From the NCBI GenBank assembly GCA_028291445.1, contig JAQGIA010000157.1, positions 1 to 28,894 of the forward strand: a stretch of 28,894 bases of DNA, given 5' to 3'. The notes under the pieces were generated by a model, which saw nothing but the letters and a program-made list of their open reading frames with translations, had not been told where the DNA came from and made no database searches. The translations under genes and the position numbers were made by a program. This stretch comes from Belnapia sp. (GTDB lineage Bacteria; Pseudomonadota; Alphaproteobacteria; Acetobacterales; Acetobacteraceae). This document shows, piece by piece, positions 17,364 to 25,192 of this stretch (positions are counted from its first letter, which is position 1; each line of letters begins with the position of its first letter).

Positions 17364-17675
17364 GTGTCGAAGAAGTTTCTGACCGACGTCATCGTCAAGT
17401 CCACCGAGATGCCGACCTTGCAGGCGAACGGGCTGGCGACCGACATCATCGCCGCCATCAAGGCGGAGATCGTCGAGACCGGTCGCTTCACCATCCCCGA
17501 TTTCGGGGCCTTCATCGTGCGTGAGACGGCCAAGCGCAGCGCGCTGAACCCCCGCACCGGCGAGAAGGTCGCGGTGAAGGCCGGTGCCACCGTCCGCTTC
17601 AAGGCCAGCCCGGCCCTGAAGGATGCCGCCCTGGCCGGCATGAAGAAGGCGAAGCGCAAGGCCGCCAAGGCCTAG
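17364..17675 (+). CDS. HU/IHF-family DNA-binding protein
   Basis: This 103-aa protein has an N-terminal helical body (FLTDVIVKSTEMPTLQANG...) followed by the family's beta-arm signature, FTIPDFGAFIVRETAKRSAL, then NPRTGEKVAVKAG and RFKASPALKDAAL. The Pro of NPRTGE is the residue HU and IHF intercalate when bending DNA. A Lys/Ala-rich tail (KKAKRKAAKA) adds positive charge beyond the normal ~90 residues. It is probably a nucleoid-associated protein. The start was set at the GTG at 17364, 8 nt after GAAGGAG; an upstream GTG at 17355 is part of that ribosome site. A strong hairpin follows its stop. Confidence 0.9.
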   Translation: MSKKFLTDVIVKSTEMPTLQANGLATDIIAAIKAEIVETGRFTIPDFGAFIVRETAKRSALNPRTGEKVAVKAGATVRFKASPALKDAALAGMKKAKRKAAKA

Positions 17676-17683
17676 GCTTCCAT

Positions 17684-17711
17684 CCGGCCGCGGGGGCGAC
17701 CCCGCGGCCGG
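17684..17711 (+). terminator. Terminator-like hairpin after the HU gene
   Basis: A perfect 12-bp stem (arms 17684-17695 and 17700-17711) has a GCGA tetraloop and begins 8 nt after the HU stop. The downstream tract CCCTTGCCTTAA is only weakly T-rich. It probably separates HU transcription from the following GST gene. Confidence 0.7.
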
Positions 17712-17772
17712 CCCTTGCCTTAACGAATAAAAGGCTTGCCTTATCCGGTCCCCAACACGGGAGGACCGAGCC

Positions 17773-18453
17773 ATGCTGAAATTCTACTACAACCTCGCCC
17801 CGAACCCGACCAAGGTCGCGCTCTGCCTCGAGGAGATGGGCCTGCCGTACGAGACGGTGCCGATCGATACCCGCAAGGGCGAGCAGCATGAAGCCGCCTT
17901 CCTGGCGATCAACCCCAATGCCAAGCTCCCGGCCATCGTCGACGGCGACCAGACCGTCTTCGACAGCAATGCGATCCTGCTGTACCTCGCCGAGAAGACC
18001 GGCCAGTTCCTGCCGCCCGCCGGCGATCGCGGGCAGCTGCTGTCCTGGCTGATGTTCGTCGCCAGCGGCATCGGGCCCTATTCCGGCCAGGCGGTGCATT
18101 TCCGCAATGTCGCGCCGGAGCCGAAGGAATACGCGGTCAACCGCTATACCTTCGAGGCGCAGCGCCACTGGGGTATCCTCGATGCCCGCCTGGCGCAGCG
18201 TGAATACATGCTCGGCGCCACCTACGGCATCGTCGACATGGCGGTCTGGGGCTGGTCGCGGCTGGTGCCCTTCGTGCTGGGGCCGGACGCCTTCGCCAGC
18301 TTCCCCAACGTCAAGCGCCACATGGAGGCGATCAGCGCCCGCCCGGCCGCGGCGCGTGCCCTGGCCCTGAAGGACCGGCACACCTTCAAGGCGGAGATGG
18401 ACGAGGCGGCGAAGCTGGCGATGTTCCCGCATCTCGGCAAGAAGGTCGCCTGA
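17773..18453 (+). CDS. Glutathione S-transferase family protein (second copy)
   Basis: This 226-aa protein has the thioredoxin-like N-terminal domain MLKFYYNLAPNPTKVALCLE, NPNAKLPAIVDGDQTVFDS (cis-Pro, then the Asp-Ser glutathione contact) and AILLYLAEKTG. A helical C-terminal domain follows, with YGIVDMAVWGWSRLVPF. The layout resembles YfcG/Ure2p-like GSTs, where an Asn rather than Tyr/Ser near the start (here Asn7 or Asn11) helps activate the thiol. It is not closely similar to the GST at 14576-15169. GGGAGGA lies ~7 nt before the ATG. It is convergent with the RTX gene, with only 6 nt between their stops. Confidence 0.93.
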   Translation: MLKFYYNLAPNPTKVALCLEEMGLPYETVPIDTRKGEQHEAAFLAINPNAKLPAIVDGDQTVFDSNAILLYLAEKTGQFLPPAGDRGQLLSWLMFVASGIGPYSGQAVHFRNVAPEPKEYAVNRYTFEAQRHWGILDARLAQREYMLGATYGIVDMAVWGWSRLVPFVLGPDAFASFPNVKRHMEAISARPAAARALALKDRHTFKAEMDEAAKLAMFPHLGKKVA

Positions 18454-18459
18454 GCGGCC

Positions 18460-20493
18460 TCATCCCAGGATGACATCCGCCGCGGTCAGGCTGGCCGCGG
18501 CGACCCCGTTCAGCACCACGAGATCGCCGTAGCCGAGGTCGATCGCCACGGTTCCGGCATTCTCGACCATGGCCGCCCGCACCGCGGCGAAGCTGGCGAA
18601 GCCAAGCCCGGTCAGTTGCAGCCGGTCGAGGCCCGGCACGAAATCCCCGATGGCATCGCCACCGGTGCCGCGCCCGAATACGAAGACATCCGCTCCCGCT
18701 TCGCCGAACAGCACGTCGTTGCCGCCCTGGCCCTCCAGCGTATCCTTGCCGGCGCCGCCGAGCAGCCAGTTCGCCGCCTCGCTGCCGGTCAGGCGATTGT
18801 CCAGTGCATTGCCGACGCCGAAAGGCGTCTGCCCCAGCAGCACGAGATTCTCGATGCCGGCGTACAGGTAGTATCCCGCGCCGGTGATGTCGGCGATGAC
18901 GGTATCGGTCCCGCCATCCGTCGCCTCGAAGGTGAGGTCGGCCGGCGTATCCACCCAGTAGACGTCGTTGCCGGAGCCGCCGTCCATCAGATCGTAGTCG
19001 CCGAGCCCGCTGTTGCCGAGCAGCGTGTCGTCGCCCGTGCCGCCGACCAGGATATCGGTGAAGAAACCGGCACCGCCCACCAGCCTGTCGTTGCCGGCCT
19101 CGCCGTAAAGCGCATCGCTGCCGGCGCCGCCATCGGCGGTATCGTCGCCCTCGCCGCTGGCGACGTAGTCGGTGTCGTCGCCGCCATGCAGCAGATCGGC
19201 GCCATCCTGTCCGTATAGCGCGTCGTTGCCCAGGCCACCGTACAGGGTATCGTCCCCGCCGCCGCCGATCAGCAGGTTCTCGCCCTCGTTGCCGGTGATG
19301 ACATTGGCCAGCGTATTGCCGACGCCGAAGCTGTTGCCGGTCGCGGCGACCAGGGTGAGGTTCTCGACATTGGCGTATAGGTAGACGCTGGCGGAGGCGC
19401 GGACTTCGTCGATTCCCCCGGCCGGGTTCTCGAAGATCAGGTCGGCGGCGTCATCGGCACGGTAGACGTCGTCGCCCGCGCCACCGGTCATGGTATCGGG
19501 GTTGGCGCCGCCATCCAGCGTGTCGTTGCCCGAGCCGGCGATCAAGGTATCCTCGCCCTCGCCGCCTTCGAGGAGGTTGCTGCCCAGCAGGTCGACCAGC
19601 CGGTCGGCATCGGTGCCGCCACGGAGGATGTCGTCGTCCGCGCCGCCGTCCAGCACGTCGCGGCCGGTATCGCCGAACAGGGTATCGGCGCCGGCGCCGC
19701 CGAGCAGGATATCGTCGCCGGCATCGCCGGCGATGGTATCGTCACCGCCGCCGCCATCGAGCAGATCCGCCTCGACGCCGCCGGAGAGCGTGTCGTTCCC
19801 AGCCTCGCCGCGCAGCGTGTCCATCCCCGCTTCGCCGAACAGCGCATCATTGCCATCGCCGCCCAGCAGGCTGTCGGACTGGACCCCGCCCATGATCGAA
19901 TCGGCGCCCGCGCCGCCATCCAGCGTGTCGTCGCCGGCCTCGCCGTAAATCGTATCGTCGGCCGCCTCTCCGAAGACGAGGTCGCTGCCGGTACCGGCAT
20001 AAATGACGTCATGGCCTTCGCCACCCAGGATGGTGTCGTCGCCCTCGCGGCCATTGATCGTATCGGCCCCGCCGTAGCCGCTGAGCAGATCGCCGCGGAA
20101 GGACCCCGTCATGGCATCGGCGCCGGCGAAGATCAGCGCCGCGATGCCGGCCTCGTCCCCGGCCCGGATCAGCGTGCTGAGGCTGGCGCCCGACAGGCCG
20201 ATGCCGTCGAGATAAAGGAAGACCGTATCCCCCTCCCGCCGCAGCATCGAGGTGATGGTCCCGCCGGACGGGGTGGCGCCGTCGAAAATCATGCCGCTGC
20301 CCTGGAATTCCAGGAAGATCGTCACCTCCGGCGGCTGCCCGGTGCCGGGGTTCGGATTGGGCACCTGCAGCGAGGCGACATACTGGCTTGCCGTCGCGGC
20401 GATCACGGTCAGCGCCCGGAAGTCGCTGCTGCGCATGAAGCCCGGGACGTCCTGGGCGACGGTCGGGAAGGGATAGACGATGAGTTGTGCCAT
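18460..20493 (-). CDS. RTX calcium-binding protein, predicted type I secreted
   Basis: This 677-aa acidic protein has no N-terminal signal peptide. Residues ~1-130 form a unique domain. From ~139 to ~300 there are about 18 unbroken GGxGxDxLx nonapeptides (e.g. GGAGADTLF), which form a Ca2+-binding parallel beta-roll; by eye about 34 such units occur in total. Two copies of a non-RTX insert (AN-VENLTLVAATGNSFGVGN and AG-IENLVLLGQTPFGVGN, each followed by LTG/ITG...LLGG) interrupt the roll. The C-terminus, GDAIGDFVPGLDRLQLTGLG, resembles the serralysin-type C-terminal region used for type I secretion. No catalytic domain is visible; an adhesin or S-layer-like role is possible. No T1SS genes are in the window. 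Confidence 0.93.
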   Translation of the reverse strand: MAQLIVYPFPTVAQDVPGFMRSSDFRALTVIAATASQYVASLQVPNPNPGTGQPPEVTIFLEFQGSGMIFDGATPSGGTITSMLRREGDTVFLYLDGIGLSGASLSTLIRAGDEAGIAALIFAGADAMTGSFRGDLLSGYGGADTINGREGDDTILGGEGHDVIYAGTGSDLVFGEAADDTIYGEAGDDTLDGGAGADSIMGGVQSDSLLGGDGNDALFGEAGMDTLRGEAGNDTLSGGVEADLLDGGGGDDTIAGDAGDDILLGGAGADTLFGDTGRDVLDGGADDDILRGGTDADRLVDLLGSNLLEGGEGEDTLIAGSGNDTLDGGANPDTMTGGAGDDVYRADDAADLIFENPAGGIDEVRASASVYLYANVENLTLVAATGNSFGVGNTLANVITGNEGENLLIGGGGDDTLYGGLGNDALYGQDGADLLHGGDDTDYVASGEGDDTADGGAGSDALYGEAGNDRLVGGAGFFTDILVGGTGDDTLLGNSGLGDYDLMDGGSGNDVYWVDTPADLTFEATDGGTDTVIADITGAGYYLYAGIENLVLLGQTPFGVGNALDNRLTGSEAANWLLGGAGKDTLEGQGGNDVLFGEAGADVFVFGRGTGGDAIGDFVPGLDRLQLTGLGFASFAAVRAAMVENAGTVAIDLGYGDLVVLNGVAAASLTAADVILG

Positions 20494-20622
20494 TCCGGGC
20501 GAACTCTACCATAAGGACGTTCATGGTGTTGGCTGCATTACCGCGCCCGGCGCCTTCGCGCTCCCTTGGTTGCGCGCCCTGCCGGGCCACCGCAGACTGG
20601 CAGGCTTGGCAGGAGATTCAGC

Positions 20623-21417
20623 ATGGGCGTCGTGGAAACCGAACGGCACGGGCAGATCCTGGTCGTGCGGATCAACCGGCCCGACCGCCTGGGCGCGCTG
20701 AACCATGAGTTGCGCTGCGCCCTGGCCGAGATCTGGAGCGATTTCCGCACCGATCCCGAACTCGAGGTCGGTATCCTGACCGGCACCTGCCGCGGCTTCT
20801 GCGCCGGGGAGGACTTGAAGGAATCCCTCGCCGACGGTGCCCCCGGCGGCCGTCGCCCGCCGCGCGAGGATCCGTTCATGTCGGGCGCCCTGGAAAAGCC
20901 GGTCATCGCCGCGATCAACGGCTTCGCCATGGGCGGCGGCTTCATGCTGGTGGAGCGGACCGACCTGCGCGTGGCGGTGCAGGGGGCGATCTTCGAGGTG
21001 TCCGAAGCCAAGCGCTGGCTGCTCGGGGGCTACAACCACGGCACCATCGCCAACCTGCCCTATGCGATCGCGCTGGAAATGGCGCTCGGCTACCGCTTCA
21101 CCGCGGAGCGTTTCCACGAGATCGGCTTCCTGAACCGGGTGGTGGCGCCCGAGGCGCTGATGCCGACCGCGCTCGACATGGCGGCCCATCTGCTGACCCT
21201 GCCGCCGGCATCCCGCGTGAATACCATCCACATGATGCGGCGGATGCGCCCGCAGGTCGGCGTGGAATTCGAGCGGCTCGCGGCGAAGCTGCACGACCAC
21301 GGGGCGAAGAGCGACCTGATGGAATCCCGCGCCGCCTTCGCCGAGAAGCGGCCGCCGCGCTTCAAGGGCTGGGACGACCCGGCCGACCGCTTCCGGCTGC
21401 CGGGGCTCGGGGACTGA
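20623..21417 (+). CDS. Enoyl-CoA hydratase/isomerase (crotonase) family protein
   Basis: This 264-aa crotonase-fold protein opens MGVVETERHGQILVVRINRP. It has GTCRGFCAGEDLKE (first oxyanion-hole segment) and AINGFAMGGGFMLVERTDLR (second oxyanion-hole Gly). FEVSEAKRWLLGGY occupies the position where hydratases carry the catalytic Glu. It should act on a 2-enoyl-CoA or a related acyl-CoA; the substrate is not predictable. AGGAG lies ~9 nt before the ATG at 20623; the frame extends upstream but without a better site. It is divergent from the RTX gene (129 nt between starts) and its stop is 9 nt from the stop of the convergent kinase gene. Confidence 0.92.
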   Translation: MGVVETERHGQILVVRINRPDRLGALNHELRCALAEIWSDFRTDPELEVGILTGTCRGFCAGEDLKESLADGAPGGRRPPREDPFMSGALEKPVIAAINGFAMGGGFMLVERTDLRVAVQGAIFEVSEAKRWLLGGYNHGTIANLPYAIALEMALGYRFTAERFHEIGFLNRVVAPEALMPTALDMAAHLLTLPPASRVNTIHMMRRMRPQVGVEFERLAAKLHDHGAKSDLMESRAAFAEKRPPRFKGWDDPADRFRLPGLGD

Positions 21418-21426
21418 CCGGGCCTT

Positions 21427-23169
21427 TCAGGCGCCGAAGGTCAGTTCCGGGGGCGCCTCGATCGCCTGGGCCAGGACCGTCACCCGCGCGACCGGCAGGG
21501 TGATGCGGCAGCGCAGGCCGGCGGCGGACCAGGTCTTCTGCACGGTGCCGCCAAGCTGTCCGCGAAGGGTCGCCTCGATGACCCGGGTGCCGAAGCCACG
21601 GCGGGACGGGCCGTCGCCGAGGAGGGGGCCGCCGGCTTCCTCCCAGTCGATCTCCAGCGTGGCCATCGCCACGATCCGCCAGCGCACCGTGACCTGGCCC
21701 TGATGGGCCGACAGCGCGCCGTATTTCATCGCATTGGTCGCCAGTTCATGGATCGCCATGGCGATCGGCTGGGCCGCCGCCGCGGCCAGCAGCACCGGCG
21801 GCCCATCCAGCACGGCCTGGTTCGCCGCCCCGAGGAAAGGGTCGAGCTCGCCCTGCAGCACCGCCCGCAACTCGGCACCGCTCCAGCCGCCTTCGGCCAA
21901 TAGGGTATGGGCCCGGGTCAAGGCCGCGACGCGGCCCTGCACGGCACGGGCGAAGGCATCCGGATCGTCGCGCGGGGTCAGCCGCAGGGCGGCCTGCACC
22001 ACGGCCAGGGCGTTCTTCGCCCGGTGGTCGAGCTCACGCGTGAGCAACGCCTGGCGTTCCTCCGCCCTGACCCGCTCGGTGATGTCGAGGTTGACGCCGA
22101 TGATCCGGCCCGGCGTTCCATCCGCCCCCGGTATCACCCGCCCCAGGCCGAGGATGCTGCGGATGCCGCCGTCCGCGTCGTGGCGAATGCGGAACTGGTG
22201 GCGGAAGGAGCCATCCGCCCGATGCGCCGCCGGGTCGCCCTGCTGTAACCTTTCCATCACCAGGGCGGGCCGGTCCTCCGGCAGGACGCGCTCGCGCAGG
22301 GCGTCGCGGCTCGGCGGCTGGTCGGCCGGGGGGAAGCCCATGAGTCGGAATTGCTCGGCCGACCAGACCGCGCTGCCATCGCGCAGGTCGCGTTCCCAGA
22401 TGCCGAGGCCGGCGGCTTCCTGCGCCAGCCGCAAACGTTCCTCGCTGGCCCGAAGCGCCGCCTCGGTGCATTTCAGCGCGGTCACCTCCACATGCGCGCC
22501 CACCATGCGGATCGCCCGGCCGGCGCCGTCCCGCTGGATCTCGGCCCGGGCCGAAATCCAGCGGACTTCGCCCCCGGGTGCCACGATGCGGTATTCCTGC
22601 GCGTAGTCGGTGATGCCCGAGGTATCGGAGACCGCATCGAGGAAGCATTTTTCGGCACGGACCCGGTCCTCCGGATGCAGCCGGGCCACCCAGTCGGCAT
22701 GCTGCTCGATCCGGTCCTCGCCCGGCAGGCCCTGCACCGACATGTATTCGCCGGACCGCCGGTTGACGCCGGAGCGCAGGTCGATCTCGAAGCCGCCGAC
22801 CCGGCCGATGCGCTGGGCCCGGCGCAGCCGCGCCTCGCTGGCTGCCAGCGCGGCGGAGCCGGCGACGATCTGCGCGCCAAGCTCCGCCATGCGGTGCGCC
22901 GCCTTGGCCTCGGCCTGGCCGCGCCGGTGGTGCAGCAACCGCCAGGCGCCAATCGGCATGCCCAGGCTTGCCAGCGCAAGGACCGCACCGTACCACCCGG
23001 CCCCCTGGCCCATGGCAATGGCCGACCATTGCGGCAGGACCGCCGCCGCGACGAGGATGATGGCGGATATCAGCGCCAGGCCCAGCACCAGCCTGGAACC
23101 AAGCCGCGGAGCCGGCTCCAGACCTAGGGAGGGCGCCCCCGCCAAATCGCCGCTGTCCTCAACCCGCAT
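21427..23169 (-). CDS. Membrane-anchored PAS-PAS HWE-family sensor histidine kinase
   Basis: This 580-aa protein has two membrane helices (~27-46 and ~58-79), a short coiled linker and two PAS domains. PAS 1 is ~113-232, with GGFEIDLRSG and a VRWISARAEIQRDG C-terminal motif. PAS 2 is ~241-370, with LGIWERDLRDG and IGVNLDITERVRAEE. An HWE/HisKA_2 kinase core follows, with H-box RELDHRAKNALAVVQ (His382) and N-box HELATNAMKYGAL (474-486). Such kinases often feed alphaproteobacterial general-stress or blue-light pathways, but PAS 1 and 2 lack an obvious flavin NCRFLQ motif. No response regulator gene is adjacent. The start at 23169 is the last ATG before the membrane helix; it overlaps the divergent DUF2459 start, and a TTG at 23145 is an alternative. 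Confidence 0.9.
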   Translation of the reverse strand: MRVEDSGDLAGAPSLGLEPAPRLGSRLVLGLALISAIILVAAAVLPQWSAIAMGQGAGWYGAVLALASLGMPIGAWRLLHHRRGQAEAKAAHRMAELGAQIVAGSAALAASEARLRRAQRIGRVGGFEIDLRSGVNRRSGEYMSVQGLPGEDRIEQHADWVARLHPEDRVRAEKCFLDAVSDTSGITDYAQEYRIVAPGGEVRWISARAEIQRDGAGRAIRMVGAHVEVTALKCTEAALRASEERLRLAQEAAGLGIWERDLRDGSAVWSAEQFRLMGFPPADQPPSRDALRERVLPEDRPALVMERLQQGDPAAHRADGSFRHQFRIRHDADGGIRSILGLGRVIPGADGTPGRIIGVNLDITERVRAEERQALLTRELDHRAKNALAVVQAALRLTPRDDPDAFARAVQGRVAALTRAHTLLAEGGWSGAELRAVLQGELDPFLGAANQAVLDGPPVLLAAAAAQPIAMAIHELATNAMKYGALSAHQGQVTVRWRIVAMATLEIDWEEAGGPLLGDGPSRRGFGTRVIEATLRGQLGGTVQKTWSAAGLRCRITLPVARVTVLAQAIEAPPELTFGA

Positions 23170-23869
23170 GGCCGCTGCCCTGCCCAGCTCGGGTCCCGGC
23201 CGTCGTAGCCTGCTGCTGGCGCTGGCCCTGGCGGGCTGCGCCACCCGGCCGCTGCCGGAGCCGCGCGACGCGACCGGGCCCTTCACCCGCACCATCCATG
23301 TCATCGAGCGTGGCTGGCATACCGACATCGCCCTGCCGGTAGCCGCCCTGGACGGCGCGCTGCGGCGCCTCGCGCAGGACTTCCCCGGTGCCGTCGAGCT
23401 CGTATTCGGCTTCGGCGACCGGGCCTACCTGCTGGAAGCCGGGGCCTCCCCATTGGCCTCCCCGCTGGCTTACCCATTGGCCATGCTGCGGGCGCTGCTG
23501 CCCGGGCGCGGTGCCATCCTGCTGACGGCGCTGGCCGTCTCGCCGGTCCTGGCCTTCGGTGCCGATGACGTGGTGCCGCTGCCGCTGTCCGCGGCGGAGT
23601 TCGGCCGGCTGCAAGGCTTCATCGCGGCGAGCCTCGATCGCGGCGGGCTGGCCCCGGGCGATCGGCTGCCGCCAATCGCCGATGGACCCTATCCCGGCAG
23701 CGTCTTCCATGCCTCCACCATCACCTATGCCGCCAGCTACACATGCAACACCTGGACCGCGGAAGCCTTGGCGGTCGCCGGACTGCCGCTGAGCCCCTCC
23801 GGCGTCCTCCTGGCGCATCAGGTCATGGCGCGGGCGCGACGGGCGGCCGCGCTGCGCCCGGTCGCCTGA
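23168..23869 (+). CDS. DUF2459-family lipoprotein
   Basis: This 233-aa protein has a lipoprotein signal, RRSLLLALALAGC (lipobox Leu-Ala-Gly-Cys24), so it is expected to be anchored on the periplasmic face of a membrane. The family marks of DUF2459 (TIGR02117-like, found beside urease genes in some genomes) are TIHVIERGWHTDIALPV near the start, ELVFGFGDRAYLLEAG, and the C-terminal SYTCNTWTAEALAVAGLP, with a conserved Cys-Asn-Thr-Trp. The reaction is unknown; conserved His and Cys suggest a hydrolase-like (NlpC/P60-like) site, which is inference. The ATG at 23168 shares the CATG with the divergent kinase ATG and has no ribosome site. Confidence 0.85.
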   Translation: MAAALPSSGPGRRSLLLALALAGCATRPLPEPRDATGPFTRTIHVIERGWHTDIALPVAALDGALRRLAQDFPGAVELVFGFGDRAYLLEAGASPLASPLAYPLAMLRALLPGRGAILLTALAVSPVLAFGADDVVPLPLSAAEFGRLQGFIAASLDRGGLAPGDRLPPIADGPYPGSVFHASTITYAASYTCNTWTAEALAVAGLPLSPSGVLLAHQVMARARRAAALRPVA

Positions 23870-23882
23870 TTGTCCATGCGCC

Positions 23883-23999
23883 TCAGCGTACGGGCATGAC
23901 AACGGTGTCCCGAGGCGGCGGATTGGGGTTGCTGCTGTTCAAGCTCACGCAGCCCGCAAGGCCAAGGGCGGCAAGGATCAACAGGCTGGTGCTGCGCAT
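23883..23999 (-). CDS. Small lipoprotein of 38 aa
   Basis: This is a short gene of 38 codons plus stop. It starts MRSTSLLILAALGLAGCVSL: a hydrophobic signal and lipobox Leu-Ala-Gly-Cys17. The mature peptide is only 22 residues, with Asn-Pro-rich NSSNPNPPPRD and a C-terminal VVMPVR. GAGGA lies 8 nt upstream of the ATG, which strongly supports translation. About 58-82 nt upstream of the start there is an EcfG-type promoter match. The gene resembles entericidin-sized lipoproteins in length only; no function is assigned. It is convergent with the DUF2459 gene, 13 nt between stops, and divergent from another small lipoprotein gene. Confidence 0.78.
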   Translation of the reverse strand: MRSTSLLILAALGLAGCVSLNSSNPNPPPRDTVVMPVR

Positions 24000-24056
24000 G
24001 GCTCTGGTCCTCATCGAATGGGGCGGCGCCGCATCCTTTCGTCACCGCTGCGGGAT

Positions 24057-24081
24057 TACGTTCCCGTGGAAAATTAGTTCC
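24057..24081 (-). promoter_or_regulatory. EcfG-type (general stress) promoter candidate
   Basis: On the minus strand GGAAC (24081-24077) is followed, after exactly 16 nt, by CGTA (24060-24057). The alphaproteobacterial EcfG consensus is GGAAC-N16/17-CGTT, so there is one mismatch. It points to the 38-aa lipoprotein gene. Confidence 0.45.
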
Positions 24082-24203
24082 GCCTGGCGCGCGATCCGGA
24101 TGGAAAATTGACCGCTCGTGATGCCGTCACAAAGCCGAATTTCAAGGGACAGCAGCGCGGTGGCATGCGACCCTCCCAATCTCGGCCGCATGGGGGACAG
24201 GCG

Positions 24204-24383
24204 ATGCGATACCGGATCCTGGCGCTGCTGCTGGCCACCGCCCTGCCGGGCTGTGCCGCGAACAGCTTCGGTGCCCCGCAATTCAGGGACAATGCCGAAG
24301 CCCCGGTCTGGCGGCGCACCGGTCCTTCCGAGTTGCCGCCGCTACAACGGCTGCCGGCACCGGCCTATAGCGCCCGGGGCTGA
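24204..24383 (+). CDS. Small lipoprotein of 59 aa
   Basis: This 59-aa protein starts MRYRILALLLATALPGCAAN, a signal peptide with lipobox Leu-Pro-Gly-Cys17. The mature part is Pro/Arg-rich (RRTGPSELPPLQRLPAP) without recognisable domains. The frame is open upstream to 24108, but the ATG at 24204 directly begins a good signal peptide and has GGGGGA ~8 nt before it. It is divergent from the 38-aa lipoprotein gene across 204 nt, in which TGGAAAATT occurs twice (24067-24075 and 24101-24109). Its stop lies in an inverted repeat shared with the convergent dehydrogenase gene. Function unknown. Confidence 0.7.
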   Translation: MRYRILALLLATALPGCAANSFGAPQFRDNAEAPVWRRTGPSELPPLQRLPAPAYSARG

Positions 24384-24423
24384 CCCCTCCGGGCTTCAGG
24401 GACCAACCTTCAAGGGGTCAGCC
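24378..24423. terminator. 11-bp inverted repeat spanning two convergent stop codons
   Basis: GGCTGACCCCT (24378-24388) pairs with AGGGGTCAGCC (24413-24423) across a 24-nt loop. The left arm holds the TGA of the 59-aa lipoprotein and the right arm abuts the TGA of the dehydrogenase. It is placed to act as a bidirectional terminator, though without T-tracts. Confidence 0.55.
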
Positions 24424-25164
24424 GCAACGCGCCATCGAGCCTGATCGTCTCGCCATTGAGCAAGGGATTGGCGGCGATGGCGAGGACCATGCTGGCATAT
24501 TCATCCGGGCGGCCGAGCCGGTTCGGAAACAGCGGCAGCTTCCCCAACGCCTCCCGTGCCTCGGGCGCCAGCCCGGCCAGCATCGGCGTCTCGATCAGCC
24601 CAGGCGCCAGGGTCATCACCCGAATGCCGAACCGGGCCAGTTCGCGCGCCGCAGGCAGGGTAAGCCCGACCACCCCGGATTTGCTGGCGGCATAGGCGCA
24701 TTGGCCGATCTGCCCCTCATAGGCGGCGATGGAGGCGGTATTCACCACCAGGCCGCGCTCGCCGGTCGGCAGCGGGTCCAGCACCGCCATGCGCGCCGCG
24801 GCCAGCCGCAGCACGTTGAAGGTGCCGATGAGGTTGACCCGCACCACCTGCTCGAACAGCCCAGCGGATGCGGTCCGCTCCGGCCGGCGACCCGGGCGGC
24901 GGGGGCGATGCCGGCGCAATTCACCGCCAGGCGCAGCGGGCCAAGCGCCCCGGCCGCGTCCAGCGCCGCCGTCACCGCCGCCTCATCCGCCACGTCGCCG
25001 GCCAGCGCCACGCCGCCGATACGCTCGGCGACCGCCGCTGCCGCCTCCTGGCGCAGGTCCATCACCACCACCTTGGCCCCGGCCGCCGCCAGGGCTTCCG
25101 CCGTGGCGGCGCCCAGGCCCGAGCCGCCGCCGGTAACCAGTGCCGCGATGCCGGTGATGTCCAT
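24410..25164 (-). pseudogene. Short-chain dehydrogenase (HSD10-like), frameshifted
   Basis: The start (ATG 25164) opens MDITGIAALVTGGGSGLGAA, the NAD-binding T-G-x3-G-x-G motif, then VVVMDLR (Asp selecting NAD) and [20 protein letters not shown]. The family then continues in another frame: [46 protein letters not shown] (catalytic Ser and Y-x3-K), [11 protein letters not shown]. The two halves join perfectly if one G is restored in the GGG run at 24860-24862 (minus strand). The span is 755 nt, one short of 252 codons. The intact product would be ~251 aa, like 3-hydroxyacyl-CoA dehydrogenase type 2. Either a real inactivating deletion or a sequencing error in a G run explains this. Confidence 0.85.
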
Positions 25165-25192
25165 TGTGCTGCCTTCCCTGCGTGACCGGCCC

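Noticed and set aside
16182..17774. A 530-codon minus-strand open frame opposite the Bug and HU genes
   Set aside because: It spans two recognised genes and their gap on the other strand, and has the composition of an antisense shadow.
18460..20493. Dense short DNA repeats that could suggest a CRISPR or satellite array
   Set aside because: The periodicity is 27 nt in one frame and encodes GGxGxDxLx RTX nonapeptides; there are no unique spacers.
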